Shown here: one piece after another, positions 1 through 7,299 of the stretch | Numbering within the stretch: the first letter of the stretch is position 1 | Layout of the letters: the number at the start of each line of letters is the position of its first letter | NCBI RefSeq assembly: GCF_018966525.1 | Contig: NZ_CP076607.1 | Location: forward strand, 4,340,001 to 4,404,000 | DNA length: 64,000 bases | Reading direction: 5' to 3' | Origin: Paenibacillus sophorae | Lineage (GTDB): Bacteria > Bacillota > Bacilli > Paenibacillales > Paenibacillaceae | The notes under the pieces: generated by a model | Databases searched by the model: none | Told to the model about the DNA's origin: nothing | What the model saw: the letters and a program-made list of their open reading frames with translations, nothing else | Made by a program: the position numbers and the translations under genes

Positions 1-119
1 ATCATTTCAGTTATTTTCACATCCACTTTTGCTGATTTAAATAGGTGTCCAACAACACATCCTTTATAATGCTGTCTTGACGTTTCAATTTCTACTGTCA
101 TTCCTACCATTGATTTCAT
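1..119 (-). CDS. Hypothetical protein, N-terminal part (runs off the left edge)
   Basis: Reading leftward from an ATG at 117-119 the frame stays open to the window edge (about 39 codons, beginning MKSMVGMTVEIETSRQHYKG). A strong GGAGG ribosome site lies about ten bases upstream of the ATG. The start of the protein resembles no family I can name. It is the next gene in the leftward early operon after the small zinc-ribbon gene at 252-455. Confidence 0.55.
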   Translation of the reverse strand, partial: MKSMVGMTVEIETSRQHYKGCVVGHLFKSAKVDVKITEM

Positions 120-251
120 TTTAAATAATCCTCCACTATTTCAATTTCGTTTCAGCATGAAATCGTTGTTTCCTTAAGAATTTTAATATGTTTTTCGTTA
201 TTTTTTCTTAATAATATTAAATCACCAAATCATTAATTAGTCCATTTATTT

Positions 252-455
252 TCACTTTATAAATTCTTGGCTTGATCTCTCTGTACCATCTTTTATCTTC
301 TGTCGTTTCCTATATTGTATAGTAAATACATTGATTCCCTGATCATATTGGCACTTATAACAAGTTGTGGGAAGCCCTCGACATTCACAGTAATGTGCTG
401 CTGCTTGTGTTGTGGGGCTTCCACAATGATAACAGATGGGCTTATTATAGGGCAT
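252..455 (-). CDS. Small zinc-ribbon protein
   Basis: A 67-residue protein with three cysteine clusters (CYHC near residue 8, CEC near 23, CYKC near 32), enough to bind zinc in a rubredoxin-like or ribbon fold, followed by a basic C-terminus (YRKRQKIK). GAGG seven to eight bases before the ATG supports the start. The stop codon lies inside an AT-rich element (ATTTATTTTCACTTTATAAA on the plus strand) that resembles the promoter-upstream box repeated across the early region. Small zinc proteins of this kind are common in phage early regions; the function is unknown. Confidence 0.6.
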   Translation of the reverse strand: MPYNKPICYHCGSPTTQAAAHYCECRGLPTTCYKCQYDQGINVFTIQYRKRQKIKDGTERSSQEFIK

Positions 456-476
456 TTATCATCCTCATTATAATGG

Positions 477-497
477 TAAAACAGCTATACTGTTTTA
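477..497. repeat. Short inverted repeat between two early genes
   Basis: AAAACAG and CTGTTTT flank a short loop between the stop of the 516-1529 gene and the start of the 252-455 gene. A TATAAT-like hexamer follows within ten bases on the minus strand. It could be a weak terminator or an operator; the sequence does not decide. Confidence 0.3.
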
Positions 498-515
498 ATC
501 CACTTCACCATAATA

Positions 516-1529
516 TTATTTGATACTTACACAGCCATGCTTATCAGTGATAAACCTTATTCCCTCTTCCAATTCCTTATTTTTAGTTCCGGTTGATTCA
601 TCTGTGAGAAGAATTCTTCGTAAGGAATTTAAATCATTTATAAGTACTTGATTATCTTTTTTATATTTTTCCAACAATTTATTTTTTCTTTTAATTAATC
701 CTTCTTGTTCAATAATGGTGATTCTATTATTATTGACTTCCACCTCAAGACGGTTAACTTTTCCGTTTAATTCACTAACAATATTAAGTTGTTTAGAAAT
801 ATTGCTTAATTTATCATTAATGCTAATAAGCTCATCTTTATTTGATTCATAATTTTTGAAATTACCGTGGAAGCATTCATTATTTTCCTGCTGAAGCATT
901 AAACCATTCTCAACAATGAATTGGTTCAGTGAGCCATGTCTCTTGGTAATATAATGAACTTTTTGATATACATTATTTGGATTTCTATTCAACTCTTTTG
1001 CTGCATTTTTTATCGCAGCCATTTTATTAATTCCAGTGTTTTCCTGGATATTCAATATTTTATTTAATAAGACTAAATCGGAATCTGCCCAAGCACCAGT
1101 AACAACCTCCTTTGACTCTTGAGAAGATTGCTCTTCAATATTTAATAAATAGTTTCTAACCTTGACTGAAACTTCACTATCTCGTAAAAGCATACCGATA
1201 CGTAAAATTGCACGTTTGGGCAATAATTTCACTACAAATTGCGAATTCGGTAGGGCTTTCTTCAACTTGAAGAAAGCTTCATCCTTACTGGTAATCGTAT
1301 TTACACCATCACTTTCAAATTCATTTTTATGGCGGTTTAGAATAGTTGCAATAGTTTTATAATCAACCTCATAAAACTCTGCTGCCATTTTGACTGTCAT
1401 ATGTTCTTCATCGGGTAACAAACTTAACATCTTGACTTTTGATAAAACCCCTATTTTCTCTATGTATTGATCCCTAATACTTTTATCTTCAACAAAATTT
1501 TGCTCTACTAAACTCAATACTGCTCCCAT
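516..1529 (-). CDS. Phage regulator with HTH-like N-terminus, Myb/RsfA-like middle and coiled-coil C-terminus
   Basis: A 337-residue protein. Residues about 40-130 (TVKMAAEFYEVDYKTIATIL, then RAILRIGMLLRDSEVSVKVR) look like the N-terminal domain of phage Rha/antirepressor-type regulators. Residues about 145-195 (WADSDLVLLNKIL, NAAKELNRNPNNVYQKVHYI) resemble the SANT/Myb-like helices of Bacillus RsfA-type regulators. Residues about 230-310 are a long heptad-rich coiled coil. AAGGAG ten bases before the ATG supports the start. It is the gene after a small Cro-like protein, so the pair may be a regulatory module. I infer a DNA-binding regulator; its target is not visible. Confidence 0.6.
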   Translation of the reverse strand: MGAVLSLVEQNFVEDKSIRDQYIEKIGVLSKVKMLSLLPDEEHMTVKMAAEFYEVDYKTIATILNRHKNEFESDGVNTITSKDEAFFKLKKALPNSQFVVKLLPKRAILRIGMLLRDSEVSVKVRNYLLNIEEQSSQESKEVVTGAWADSDLVLLNKILNIQENTGINKMAAIKNAAKELNRNPNNVYQKVHYITKRHGSLNQFIVENGLMLQQENNECFHGNFKNYESNKDELISINDKLSNISKQLNIVSELNGKVNRLEVEVNNNRITIIEQEGLIKRKNKLLEKYKKDNQVLINDLNSLRRILLTDESTGTKNKELEEGIRFITDKHGCVSIK

Positions 1530-1553
1530 TATTGTTTATCTCCTTTTATGTAT

Positions 1554-1733
1554 TTAATTGTTATAAGATTCGATTAATGCTTCAAGTTTTGCAATCTGTG
1601 GCTTTTGTAAAGGCTGTTTGTTGTGAATGAACATCGAAAACAATGAATTTGATATATTTAATTTGTTTGCAATGAATGTTTTTTTAATACCTTTATCTTG
1701 TATTAATATTAAGGTTCTCTCTCTTAGTGTCAT
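1554..1733 (-). CDS. Small Cro-like helix-turn-helix protein
   Basis: A 59-residue protein starting at the ATG at 1731-1733, which has GGAG eight bases upstream; a longer reading from TTG would swallow that ribosome site. The sequence (KKTFIANKLNISNSLFSMFI) is a compact helix-turn-helix of the Cro/XRE type and fills the whole protein. Upstream, the near-palindrome AATAGCTATT occurs twice (near 1762 and 1802), making autoregulation plausible. The AATACATA motif lies between its stop codon and the next gene's ribosome site. Confidence 0.6.
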   Translation of the reverse strand: MTLRERTLILIQDKGIKKTFIANKLNISNSLFSMFIHNKQPLQKPQIAKLEALIESYNN

Positions 1734-1946
1734 ACATCCTTCTCCATTCAAATAAATTTCAATAGCTATTTAAAAAAATATTCGTTTATTTACGTCTAAA
1801 TATAGCTATTTTTACTTTTATTCAATTATTACGAAAGTAACATTTCATGCAATGAATATATGATATTTGGAAAGCTGTAAGAAAAGTAATGTAGAACCAA
1901 TATCATGAGTGAATAGAAAGAAAAATTCTGCTTATTCTACCGATTC
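1734..1946. promoter_or_regulatory. Regulatory gap with two AATAGCTATT-type palindromes
   Basis: This gap upstream of the small HTH gene is very AT-rich and holds no gene. AATAGCTATTT near 1762 and ATAGCTATTTTT near 1803 are two copies of one palindrome about 40 bases apart. They are candidate operators for the HTH protein at 1554-1733. No convincing -35/-10 pair was found. Confidence 0.35.
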
Positions 1947-2312
1947 TTAATCATATATTTTTAACTGTCTTTGTAAATATGGTGTTAATTTAAACGGGAT
2001 ATTCCTTCCATTTATTTCAGGTTCATTACAAGTTAAATTAATTTCATTAAATACATTATCTTTGTCTGTGTATAATACAATTCTTGCACAACTACCCCAA
2101 TCAGTAGTTAGATAAAAATTAGCAATATGATGAACAGAAACAGGGAAATCATTAATATAAATAAATTTGTTATCGAAATTCATATTTATGCTTTCAATTT
2201 CTCTTTCATGGTTTCCATCTTCGCCAAGCGCATGAACAATAATGCTGGTTCCCTCGTTTAACTTGAGAAAACCAATAATTTCATTTACACCAACATACTT
2301 TTCATACATCAT
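1947..2312 (-). CDS. Hypothetical protein
   Basis: A 121-residue soluble, acidic protein rich in beta-strand residues (GTSIIVHALGEDGNHEREIE), not recognised. GAGGAG precedes two adjacent ATG codons; the second is at 2309. A well-formed promoter (-35 TTGGGA at 2364-2369, 17 bases, -10 TATAAT at 2341-2346, minus strand) lies immediately upstream, so the gene has its own transcription start. Confidence 0.55.
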   Translation of the reverse strand: MMYEKYVGVNEIIGFLKLNEGTSIIVHALGEDGNHEREIESINMNFDNKFIYINDFPVSVHHIANFYLTTDWGSCARIVLYTDKDNVFNEINLTCNEPEINGRNIPFKLTPYLQRQLKIYD

Positions 2313-2340
2313 TATCGCTCCTCAACTACTTTATTTAATT

Positions 2341-2369
2341 ATTATAACCAACTTCTGAAGATGTCCCAA
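2341..2369 (-). promoter_or_regulatory. Sigma-A-like promoter for the 1947-2312 gene
   Basis: On the minus strand TTGGGA, a 17-base spacer and TATAAT, with TGG just before the -10 (extended -10 character). It lies about 30 bases before the start codon. Confidence 0.6.
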
Positions 2370-2404
2370 TACGTTCTCAATTAAATTAAAATTTGATCAA
2401 AATA

Positions 2405-2602
2405 TTATTTATAGTAGGAATCATACAGAACTTTGATTGATTCATCATCCAGATGCTCGATTTTATCCCTAAATGTCTCCCTCAAATCAATCATAAATTC
2501 TTCGAAACTGGACGTAGTATTTTCTGACTTCAATTCTTTAATATAATTTGTTAAAATTACTAATGGAAAATGATTAAGATTTCCTACTTGAACATGCTTC
2601 AC
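2405..2602 (-). CDS. Hypothetical small protein, GTG start
   Basis: A 65-residue protein (MKHVQVGNLNHFPLVILTNY) with an acidic C-terminal half. The start is GTG, ten bases after GGAG. It lies just downstream of a strong promoter (2649-2677) and of a TATGTATT copy of the sense-strand motif. Function unknown. Confidence 0.5.
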   Translation of the reverse strand: MKHVQVGNLNHFPLVILTNYIKELKSENTTSSFEEFMIDLRETFRDKIEHLDDESIKVLYDSYYK

Positions 2603-2648
2603 GCTTTGCTGTCTCCAAACTATGTATGTATTCTCTAATCTTGACTAT

Positions 2649-2705
2649 ATTATACCATCCCGCCACAACAAACACAATGTATTTAATATTTATTTTTACC
2701 TTATA
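2649..2705 (-). promoter_or_regulatory. Early promoter with AAAAATAAATA upstream box
   Basis: On the minus strand, -35 TTGTGT (2672-2677), 17 bases, -10 TATAAT (2649-2654) preceded by TGG. The -35 is preceded by an AT-rich box containing GGTAAAAATAAATA, the element shared with most early promoters in this window. It follows the stop of the 2719-3165 gene. Confidence 0.65.
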
Positions 2706-2718
2706 CCTTCTCCCTCGC

Positions 2719-3165
2719 TCATCCTCCCCTTATAATCACTTTCTCACCGTTTGCATTTTTAATGACCGCTTTATAAACTCCTGCTTCCTCTACAATCCCC
2801 ATTAATTCAGATCCTTTCGTCCAGAACAAATGATACTCTACTGCCTCGCTAAACGCCACAGGTGCACCCAGAGCACGATACAAACTATCATTTACGATAT
2901 ATTCCCCTGACATATCTTCCTCATAAATCTCAGTCAAAATAAACTTACCTTGTGGAGTGCAAAGCACTTTATTAGGATAGTAATGTCCACAATCAGCAGC
3001 CATATTAATAATAGCCCACGTTGCGATTTCGTAGTTATTACTTGATGCTACAGCCTCCAACTCAGATTCATATATGTATTCATCATAAATTGTGTTCCCT
3101 CTGTCTGACAGCCTATCTGTTGCTACAGCAGCATAGTACAAAGTTAGTTCTGGTAGTTGGTTCAT
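2719..3165 (-). CDS. Hypothetical protein controlled by the repressor operators
   Basis: A 148-residue soluble protein (MNQLPELTLYYAAVATDRLS), not recognised. GGGG eight bases before the ATG at 3163-3165 fits best; longer readings start upstream of the ribosome site. It is the first leftward gene from the operator region at 3297-3377, opposite the XRE repressor, which is where a cro-like or lysis-lysogeny gene would sit. The protein itself shows no helix-turn-helix. Confidence 0.55.
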   Translation of the reverse strand: MNQLPELTLYYAAVATDRLSDRGNTIYDEYIYESELEAVASSNNYEIATWAIINMAADCGHYYPNKVLCTPQGKFILTEIYEEDMSGEYIVNDSLYRALGAPVAFSEAVEYHLFWTKGSELMGIVEEAGVYKAVIKNANGEKVIIRGG

Positions 3166-3296
3166 TGTCATATCCCCTTTTTTATTTAGTATTTTTATAA
3201 TAACACAAACAAGTGTTCGTATAAACCTTATTTCGGGATGAAATAGGGAAGATTTTGGGATGATTATTGTTAATACCACTTTAATATGATAAACTC

Positions 3297-3325
3297 ATAT
3301 TATCCAATTAGGATATTATTTTCAA
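3297..3325 (-). promoter_or_regulatory. Leftward promoter with an operator in its spacer
   Basis: On the minus strand, -35 TTGAAA (3320-3325), 17 bases, -10 TAATAT (3297-3302). The first repressor operator (3301-3315) overlaps the -10 and fills most of the spacer, so a bound repressor would block it. Confidence 0.55.
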
Positions 3326-3377
3326 ATAGTTTATCCTTATCGGATATTACAAATTGATTATATATCCTAATTGGATA
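3301..3377. promoter_or_regulatory. Three repressor operators, 31 bases apart
   Basis: Three copies of a 15-base dyad of the form TATCC-N5-GGATA lie at 3301-3315, 3332-3346 and 3363-3377. Their centres are exactly 31 bases apart (about three helical turns), so the copies face the same side of the DNA. They sit between the divergent repressor gene (rightward) and the 2719-3165 gene (leftward) and overlap the promoters of both. Confidence 0.75.
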
Positions 3378-3402
3378 AATGTAAATGCTTGGAGGAATCA
3401 TT

Positions 3403-3930
3403 TTGGATATTTTTTCTGCAAGATTAAAATGGGCTAGAGAGAATTTAGATTTATCTCAGAAGGATATAGCTGAAAAAATTGGCATGTCGCCACAAGGATA
3501 TGGAAAGATTGAGAATGGACAGCGCGAACCTAATTTGGAGACATTGGCTAAATTACCATCTATTTTGGGTGAAAGTGTTGATTTCTTAATTGGTGTAACC
3601 GATCTACACAAAGAAGCAGAGGAGATAATAAGAGAATTATCAGACACAATAAAAACAATTGATTTTTCACAAAGAAAATTGGCAAATTTAGAATATGAAC
3701 GTTTAAAACTATCAAGTGGTTCAAATAATGATAGCTTGCTTCACTTTAAGTTGCGCCAAATAGAAAGGGGAACAGAATATCTTAATACGTATGAAAAACG
3801 ATTGACTGCAATGTATGATGAGACAATTATTCAATTATCATTAATTCCCGGTGTTACCAAAGAGAAGGCAATTGAAATTGTTAACAATTTAGAAAATGAT
3901 ATTTTAAATCCAAGTAATACACAGTTCTAG
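3403..3930 (+). CDS. XRE/cI-type transcriptional repressor
   Basis: A 175-residue protein. Residues about 5-60 (RLKWARENLDLSQKDIAEKI, GYGKIENGQREPNLETLAKL) are a standard XRE helix-turn-helix. The rest is helical and probably dimerises; no LexA-type peptidase motif was seen. TTG at 3403, with GGAGG seven bases upstream, is preferred over the ATG at 3385, which lies before the ribosome site. It is the only rightward gene in the left arm, faces three operator copies, and ends at a strong terminator. It is probably a lysogeny or accessory repressor; SPbeta itself uses a different, integrase-like master repressor. Confidence 0.8.
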   Translation: MDIFSARLKWARENLDLSQKDIAEKIGMSPQGYGKIENGQREPNLETLAKLPSILGESVDFLIGVTDLHKEAEEIIRELSDTIKTIDFSQRKLANLEYERLKLSSGSNNDSLLHFKLRQIERGTEYLNTYEKRLTAMYDETIIQLSLIPGVTKEKAIEIVNNLENDILNPSNTQF

Positions 3931-3943
3931 GTCGTTAATGCAA

Positions 3944-3992
3944 AAAAGAGACGTAAAAGCGGATTTGTCGCTTAAAATCGTCTCTTTTAGCA
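3944..3992 (+). terminator. Rho-independent terminator of the repressor gene
   Basis: AAAAGAGACG pairs with CGTCTCTTTT around a second, inner stem (AAGCG/CGCTT), and the 3' arm ends in a T run. It lies 14 bases after the repressor stop codon. Confidence 0.75.
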
Positions 3993-4013
3993 AATGACTA
4001 GCTTTACAAAAAA

Positions 4014-4298
4014 TTAGATAAATTCATCTACATATTCTACCGATATTTTATTCTCTTTGATAATAGTTTCTGCCTCATTCAAATCTATTTTACTATCTGG
4101 GTATTGAACAGTACTTCCATCAATTTTATTGAATCTTATATATGAGGATATTCGATAGTTTTCTAGCACACCTGATTTATGCCTTTGAGTAACTATCTCA
4201 ACTTTAGCAATAGACTCAATAATAATATCTTGTATACCTTTATAGTTAATGATTGCTTTCCCACCCAAATTTATTGAAGTAAGCCTATAATCGCTCAT
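4014..4298 (-). CDS. Hypothetical protein
   Basis: A 94-residue beta-rich soluble protein (MSDYRLTSINLGGKAIINYK), not recognised. GAAGGAG lies upstream of the ATG. It has its own promoter at 4334-4362 and ends next to the repressor terminator, so the two genes converge. Confidence 0.55.
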   Translation of the reverse strand: MSDYRLTSINLGGKAIINYKGIQDIIIESIAKVEIVTQRHKSGVLENYRISSYIRFNKIDGSTVQYPDSKIDLNEAETIIKENKISVEYVDEFI

Positions 4299-4333
4299 TA
4301 TATAACTCTCCTTCTCATGAATACTGACATCTA

Positions 4334-4362
4334 ATTATAATTACTTTTTTAATAATGTACAA
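4334..4362 (-). promoter_or_regulatory. Sigma-A-like promoter for the 4014-4298 gene
   Basis: On the minus strand TTGTAC (4357-4362), exactly 17 bases, TATAAT (4334-4339). Confidence 0.55.
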
Positions 4363-4392
4363 TAAGGAAGATAGTATAAATTAAGCATTTTA

Positions 4393-4578
4393 TTAAAATA
4401 TTAGCAGATCATTATTGATAATCCGAATGTAATTTTTGAATTCTCCTTCTATGAATTTTATTCTGCTTGCTTTTATACCCTTATCCAATACTTCAAATTT
4501 CGTTCCAGTATCAACAACAACTCTTGAATCTGGGTAATCTTTATGTAAAAACAACTCATTTGTTGTTTGGCCTGTCAT
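4393..4578 (-). CDS. Hypothetical small protein
   Basis: A 61-residue protein (MTGQTTNELFLHKDYPDSRV), beta-rich, not recognised. GAGGAGG lies about seven bases before the ATG, one of the stronger ribosome sites here. Confidence 0.5.
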   Translation of the reverse strand: MTGQTTNELFLHKDYPDSRVVVDTGTKFEVLDKGIKASRIKFIEGEFKNYIRIINNDLLIF

Positions 4579-4647
4579 TTCGCTTCCTCCTCATGAATCA
4601 AGAAATTTATCAAAAATTATTTTCATCGAATTCAATATTTAATTCAA

Positions 4648-4926
4648 TCAATTTAATGGTCGGCTCCCATAATCTCTTATGTACGCTTCCGGTGTATGCG
4701 TTTTTGTTATGCATAAAGAATTTATCTTTCGAGCAGACTTCGTGATGGACAGTTCTTTAAGGTAGTCTTCTTCTTTATTCAAACCTTTTGTATGGCAGTA
4801 CCATCTTGTAAGATACTTAACTAATAAATCGTCTAAGCAGAATTCTAATTTGAAATCTGCCAACTCCCTTTTAAACCTTATAACAGAGGTCTTTCCCCAA
4901 AAACATATTTCGGCGTCTCTTCTCAT
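4648..4926 (-). CDS. Hypothetical protein
   Basis: A 92-residue basic protein with four cysteines (EICFWG, EFCLDD, WYCHTK, SLCITK), not recognised. The ATG directly abuts an AAGGGA ribosome site, poor spacing, so the true start may be a little downstream. It follows the 35-residue gene at 4939-5046, whose 3' end holds a 12-bp inverted repeat. Confidence 0.45.
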   Translation of the reverse strand: MRRDAEICFWGKTSVIRFKRELADFKLEFCLDDLLVKYLTRWYCHTKGLNKEEDYLKELSITKSARKINSLCITKTHTPEAYIRDYGSRPLN

Positions 4927-4938
4927 TCCCTTAGTGAA

Positions 4939-5046
4939 TTATATATCACCAGTAAAGCCGATCCCCCATATTTTGTGAGCATAAAAATCGGCTTTACTTT
5001 TTAATTTTAAGTTAAGTAATTCATAATTGATTGAGTTCTTAGCCAT
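4939..5046 (-). CDS. Very small hypothetical protein (35 residues)
   Basis: ATG at 5044-5046 with GAGG nine bases upstream opens a 35-residue frame (MAKNSINYELLNLKLKSKAD...) ending at 4939. It fills the gap between two larger leftward genes. Its 3' half contains a perfect 12-bp inverted repeat (4951-4962 and 4987-4998), which constrains the codons, so coding is plausible but not certain. Confidence 0.4.
   Translation of the reverse strand: MAKNSINYELLNLKLKSKADFYAHKIWGIGFTGDI
4951..5008 (+). repeat. Perfect 12-bp inverted repeat with a plus-strand T tract
   Basis: AGTAAAGCCGAT (4951-4962) and ATCGGCTTTACT (4987-4998) form a hairpin with a 24-base loop. On the plus strand the 3' arm is followed by TTTTTAATTTT, as in a terminator, but no plus-strand gene ends here. 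On the minus strand it lies within the small gene 4939-5046. It may be a terminator for antisense transcription or an RNA element in the early mRNA. Confidence 0.5.
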
Positions 5047-5058
5047 AATCATAAACCT

Positions 5059-5427
5059 CTATTCTTCTTCAATAAAATTTCCCTCATCGTCAAAATCTTC
5101 TGAATTGATACTATCAATAAAGATTTCTTTAAAGAATTGAATATCATCTTTATTAACAACTACGATTAATGCGTTGTTTTCTATTTTCACATAAATTTTC
5201 GCTTCATCAGTGCTAAAATCATACCCCGCTGTTCCACTTAAACTTTCCAAAACATCAACAGGAGCATAGAGCACAAGTTCATTTTGTGACCAATGATAAA
5301 CGAGATGCTCTAATTCTTCGCTTGTAAGATCGTAATAAGAATCAATATATCCTATTTGTTTGGATAAAAGTTTCTTACCTTCAGTTTGTATAAGGTCCAT
5401 TTTTTCTTGAATATTTTGAATGTTCAT
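5059..5427 (-). CDS. Hypothetical acidic protein
   Basis: A 122-residue, strongly acidic soluble protein ending in DDEGNFIEEE; not recognised. GGGAGG lies seven bases before the ATG. An ATACATA variant of the sense-strand motif sits just upstream of that ribosome site. Confidence 0.55.
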   Translation of the reverse strand: MNIQNIQEKMDLIQTEGKKLLSKQIGYIDSYYDLTSEELEHLVYHWSQNELVLYAPVDVLESLSGTAGYDFSTDEAKIYVKIENNALIVVVNKDDIQFFKEIFIDSINSEDFDDEGNFIEEE

Positions 5428-5513
5428 TTAAATTCCTCCCGGTATATGTATGGTTTAATTTTACTACATTCTACTAGACAAGTCTGTAAAATCACTCTTT
5501 TACTTAGAAATGC

Positions 5514-5756
5514 TTACATCGCTCCATCTAGTTTCAGAAGCCTCACAACTTTATTTACAACAGATTTCGGAATAACATCTTTGTATTCGAGTACCAACAT
5601 ATTCTCCCTCACTTTATACCCTACACGTTTTCCCAATTCTGTTGTTTTTATATTCCATCTATCTAAAAACAGAATGTCAACAAGCCACTTTTCATCGACT
5701 ACAATTGTAAAAATGGGATCTTCTAAATGCGCACCTCTTTTTGAGCTGAATGGCAT
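5514..5756 (-). CDS. Hypothetical small protein
   Basis: An 80-residue basic protein (MPFSSKRGAHLEDPIFTIVV) with an AAGGAG ribosome site nine bases before ATG. Not recognised. It is part of the run of short leftward early genes. Confidence 0.5.
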   Translation of the reverse strand: MPFSSKRGAHLEDPIFTIVVDEKWLVDILFLDRWNIKTTELGKRVGYKVRENMLVLEYKDVIPKSVVNKVVRLLKLDGAM

Positions 5757-5799
5757 AGTTCTCGTCTCCTTATAGAACCCTCATTTAACAACTAACCGA

Positions 5800-6162
5800 T
5801 TAATGTACATAGCGGTATGATTCAAAATCATTAAGACATTCCTCGCATGCTCTACCATTAAAAAGAACATTTCTTTCCTTAATGAAGTCAAATCTTCTTC
5901 CGATTACTTTTGAAACCGATACATATCTTCCACAGCAACGACAATGTTCTTTATAGGCATAAACCTCTTCAAGTTTGGCGTTAGTTACACCTTGTTCCAT
6001 TACTTCATAAGCAGACTCTATGCTCTCAAATGTATTATCAATTACCTGTTCCCATCCAGAATCAATTAATGAGAAAAGTTTCTTGTCACTAGTCTTTTCT
6101 GCATCCAACACGAGAGCCACAGCGCCACTTTCATATTCTTTAATAAATCCATAGATGTGCAT
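5800..6162 (-). CDS. Hypothetical protein with a four-cysteine zinc site
   Basis: A 120-residue protein (start MHIYGFIKEYESGAVALVLD). The ATG at 6160-6162 follows GGAGG by seven bases; the longer reading contains the ribosome site and is rejected. The C-terminal half has CRCCGRY and, about 35 residues later, CEEC, a likely structural zinc site. The N-terminal half is mixed alpha/beta. No family recognised. Confidence 0.55.
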   Translation of the reverse strand: MHIYGFIKEYESGAVALVLDAEKTSDKKLFSLIDSGWEQVIDNTFESIESAYEVMEQGVTNAKLEEVYAYKEHCRCCGRYVSVSKVIGRRFDFIKERNVLFNGRACEECLNDFESYRYVH

Positions 6163-6242
6163 CGTTATTCCTCCAAACATGTTATTTGAATCTTAGTATA
6201 ACATGAAGCTATAAGAGCTTATAAAATGAGTATTTCTTTTTG

Positions 6243-6449
6243 TTATCTAACCACCATCAAAGATCCTTTTCCTGCTTCGAATTTATTTTTAAGATATTCA
6301 CCGTACATCTTTACATAATCAAGCTTTTCAAATTCATACATATTTGCACATGAGAACGAATTGTTGAATTCATATTTGAATTCTTCAAAAGACAATCCCG
6401 ATTCAATTTCATTCAACGACTCTTGGATTCTTTTGTTCATATTTTTCAT
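6243..6449 (-). CDS. Hypothetical small protein
   Basis: A 68-residue, mainly helical protein (MKNMNKRIQESLNEIESGLS). GGAGG lies about eight bases before the ATG, and AATACATA directly precedes the GGAGG. Transcribed from the promoter at 6484-6512. Confidence 0.5.
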   Translation of the reverse strand: MKNMNKRIQESLNEIESGLSFEEFKYEFNNSFSCANMYEFEKLDYVKMYGEYLKNKFEAGKGSLMVVR

Positions 6450-6483
6450 TTCAACCGCCTCCTATGTATTACCTTATGAACTA

Positions 6484-6540
6484 AGTATACATCAGAAGAC
6501 GGTAATAGTCAATATATTATTTATTTTCACTTATTAAAAT
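6484..6540 (-). promoter_or_regulatory. Early promoter with AAAATAAATA upstream box
   Basis: On the minus strand, -35 TTGACT (6507-6512), 17 bases, -10 TATACT (6484-6489). This is the closest sigma-A match in the window. The AT box (GTGAAAATAAATAATATA) directly abuts the -35 and overlaps the stop codon of the 6527-6865 gene. Confidence 0.75.
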
Positions 6541-6865
6541 AACCTTTTACCTCCAAAAAGTTTATCGCTTCTCTTCCGCTGATCTTCTTATAGTCTCCCT
6601 CACACACTCCACGATTAACACTATAATATCCATAATCGACAGTAAATCCATTGTCATATACAAGCAACATAATAACTTTCTTACCTTTATAAATAAACGG
6701 TTTATCTAGACTTTCAATAACCCGCTGTCTTAATTGTCGTTTTTGTTCAAAGTCACACATCGCATGTACTGCCTGTTTACCAGCAGACCATTCGACTTCT
6801 TCGCCAATATTGATAGGATCATTACAAAACGGACAAACACTTGTAAATTTTGCTTTGATAATCAT
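6527..6865 (-). CDS. Small zinc-finger protein
   Basis: A 112-residue protein. Residues 3-40 carry CPFC and, later, HAMC in a context (KAKFTSVCPFCNDPINIGEE) that recalls the treble-clef or PARP-like fingers of small phage proteins. The C-terminal half is a beta-rich domain (KVIMLLVYDNGFTVDYGYYS). The stop codon TGA lies inside the next gene's promoter box. I infer nucleic-acid or protein binding. Confidence 0.6.
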   Translation of the reverse strand: MIIKAKFTSVCPFCNDPINIGEEVEWSAGKQAVHAMCDFEQKRQLRQRVIESLDKPFIYKGKKVIMLLVYDNGFTVDYGYYSVNRGVCEGDYKKISGREAINFLEVKGYFNK

Positions 6866-6876
6866 GTCTATTATGC

Positions 6877-7216
6877 CTACTCAATATATGAGTCAATAAT
6901 CTCAATTTCTTCATCCGTCTGCTCATCGCCAACATAAATAATATGTACTTTCTTATTAATATATTGTTGTTTAAGTTGTTTTGTTAGTGTCTTATTTTCT
7001 TTCTTTGTGGCTACTCTTACAACATCAAGTGTCCAGAATCCACCTTGTTTGTCTCTGTTCGTCTCGGCAATGTAGTAGCCGCTCTCTGCTTGATAATATA
7101 GTTTTGTAATTGTGGCGTGCGATTTCGTGTTTAACTGGCGCTGCGGACGTTGTGGACGGCGTAGAGATGACGACAAGGGAAAGGACAGTGATAATAGTAA
7201 GAATGATTTTTTTCAT
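6877..7216 (-). pseudogene. Secreted small protein interrupted by a frameshift
   Basis: A ribosome site (GGAGG, eight bases) leads to an ATG at 7214-7216 encoding a clear signal peptide (MKKIILTIITVLSLVVISTP, then TTSAAP). That frame then degrades and stops at 7025. The mature-protein-like sequence (KLYYQAESGYYIAETNRDKQ, ending IEIIDSYIE) is in the neighbouring frame down to 6877 and has no ribosome site of its own. Moving forward one base near 7118-7135 joins signal peptide and mature part into one secreted protein of about 112 residues. So this is a frameshifted gene, a sequencing error or a recoding site. The exported product is likely small and beta-rich; its role is unknown. Confidence 0.55.
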
Positions 7217-7299
7217 GGGTAAAACCTCCATATATTTTTATATTTTTAATTATATTTTATATATTTATTTTTATCAAATAAAGTTTTGCTTTCCCCAGT

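Noticed and set aside
3385..3402. ATG start of the repressor
   Set aside because: It lies before GGAGG, so TTG at 3403 is better.
7025..7213. A separate 68-residue gene in the signal-peptide frame
   Set aside because: After the signal peptide the sequence looks random and overlaps the mature-like frame, so one shifted gene explains both.
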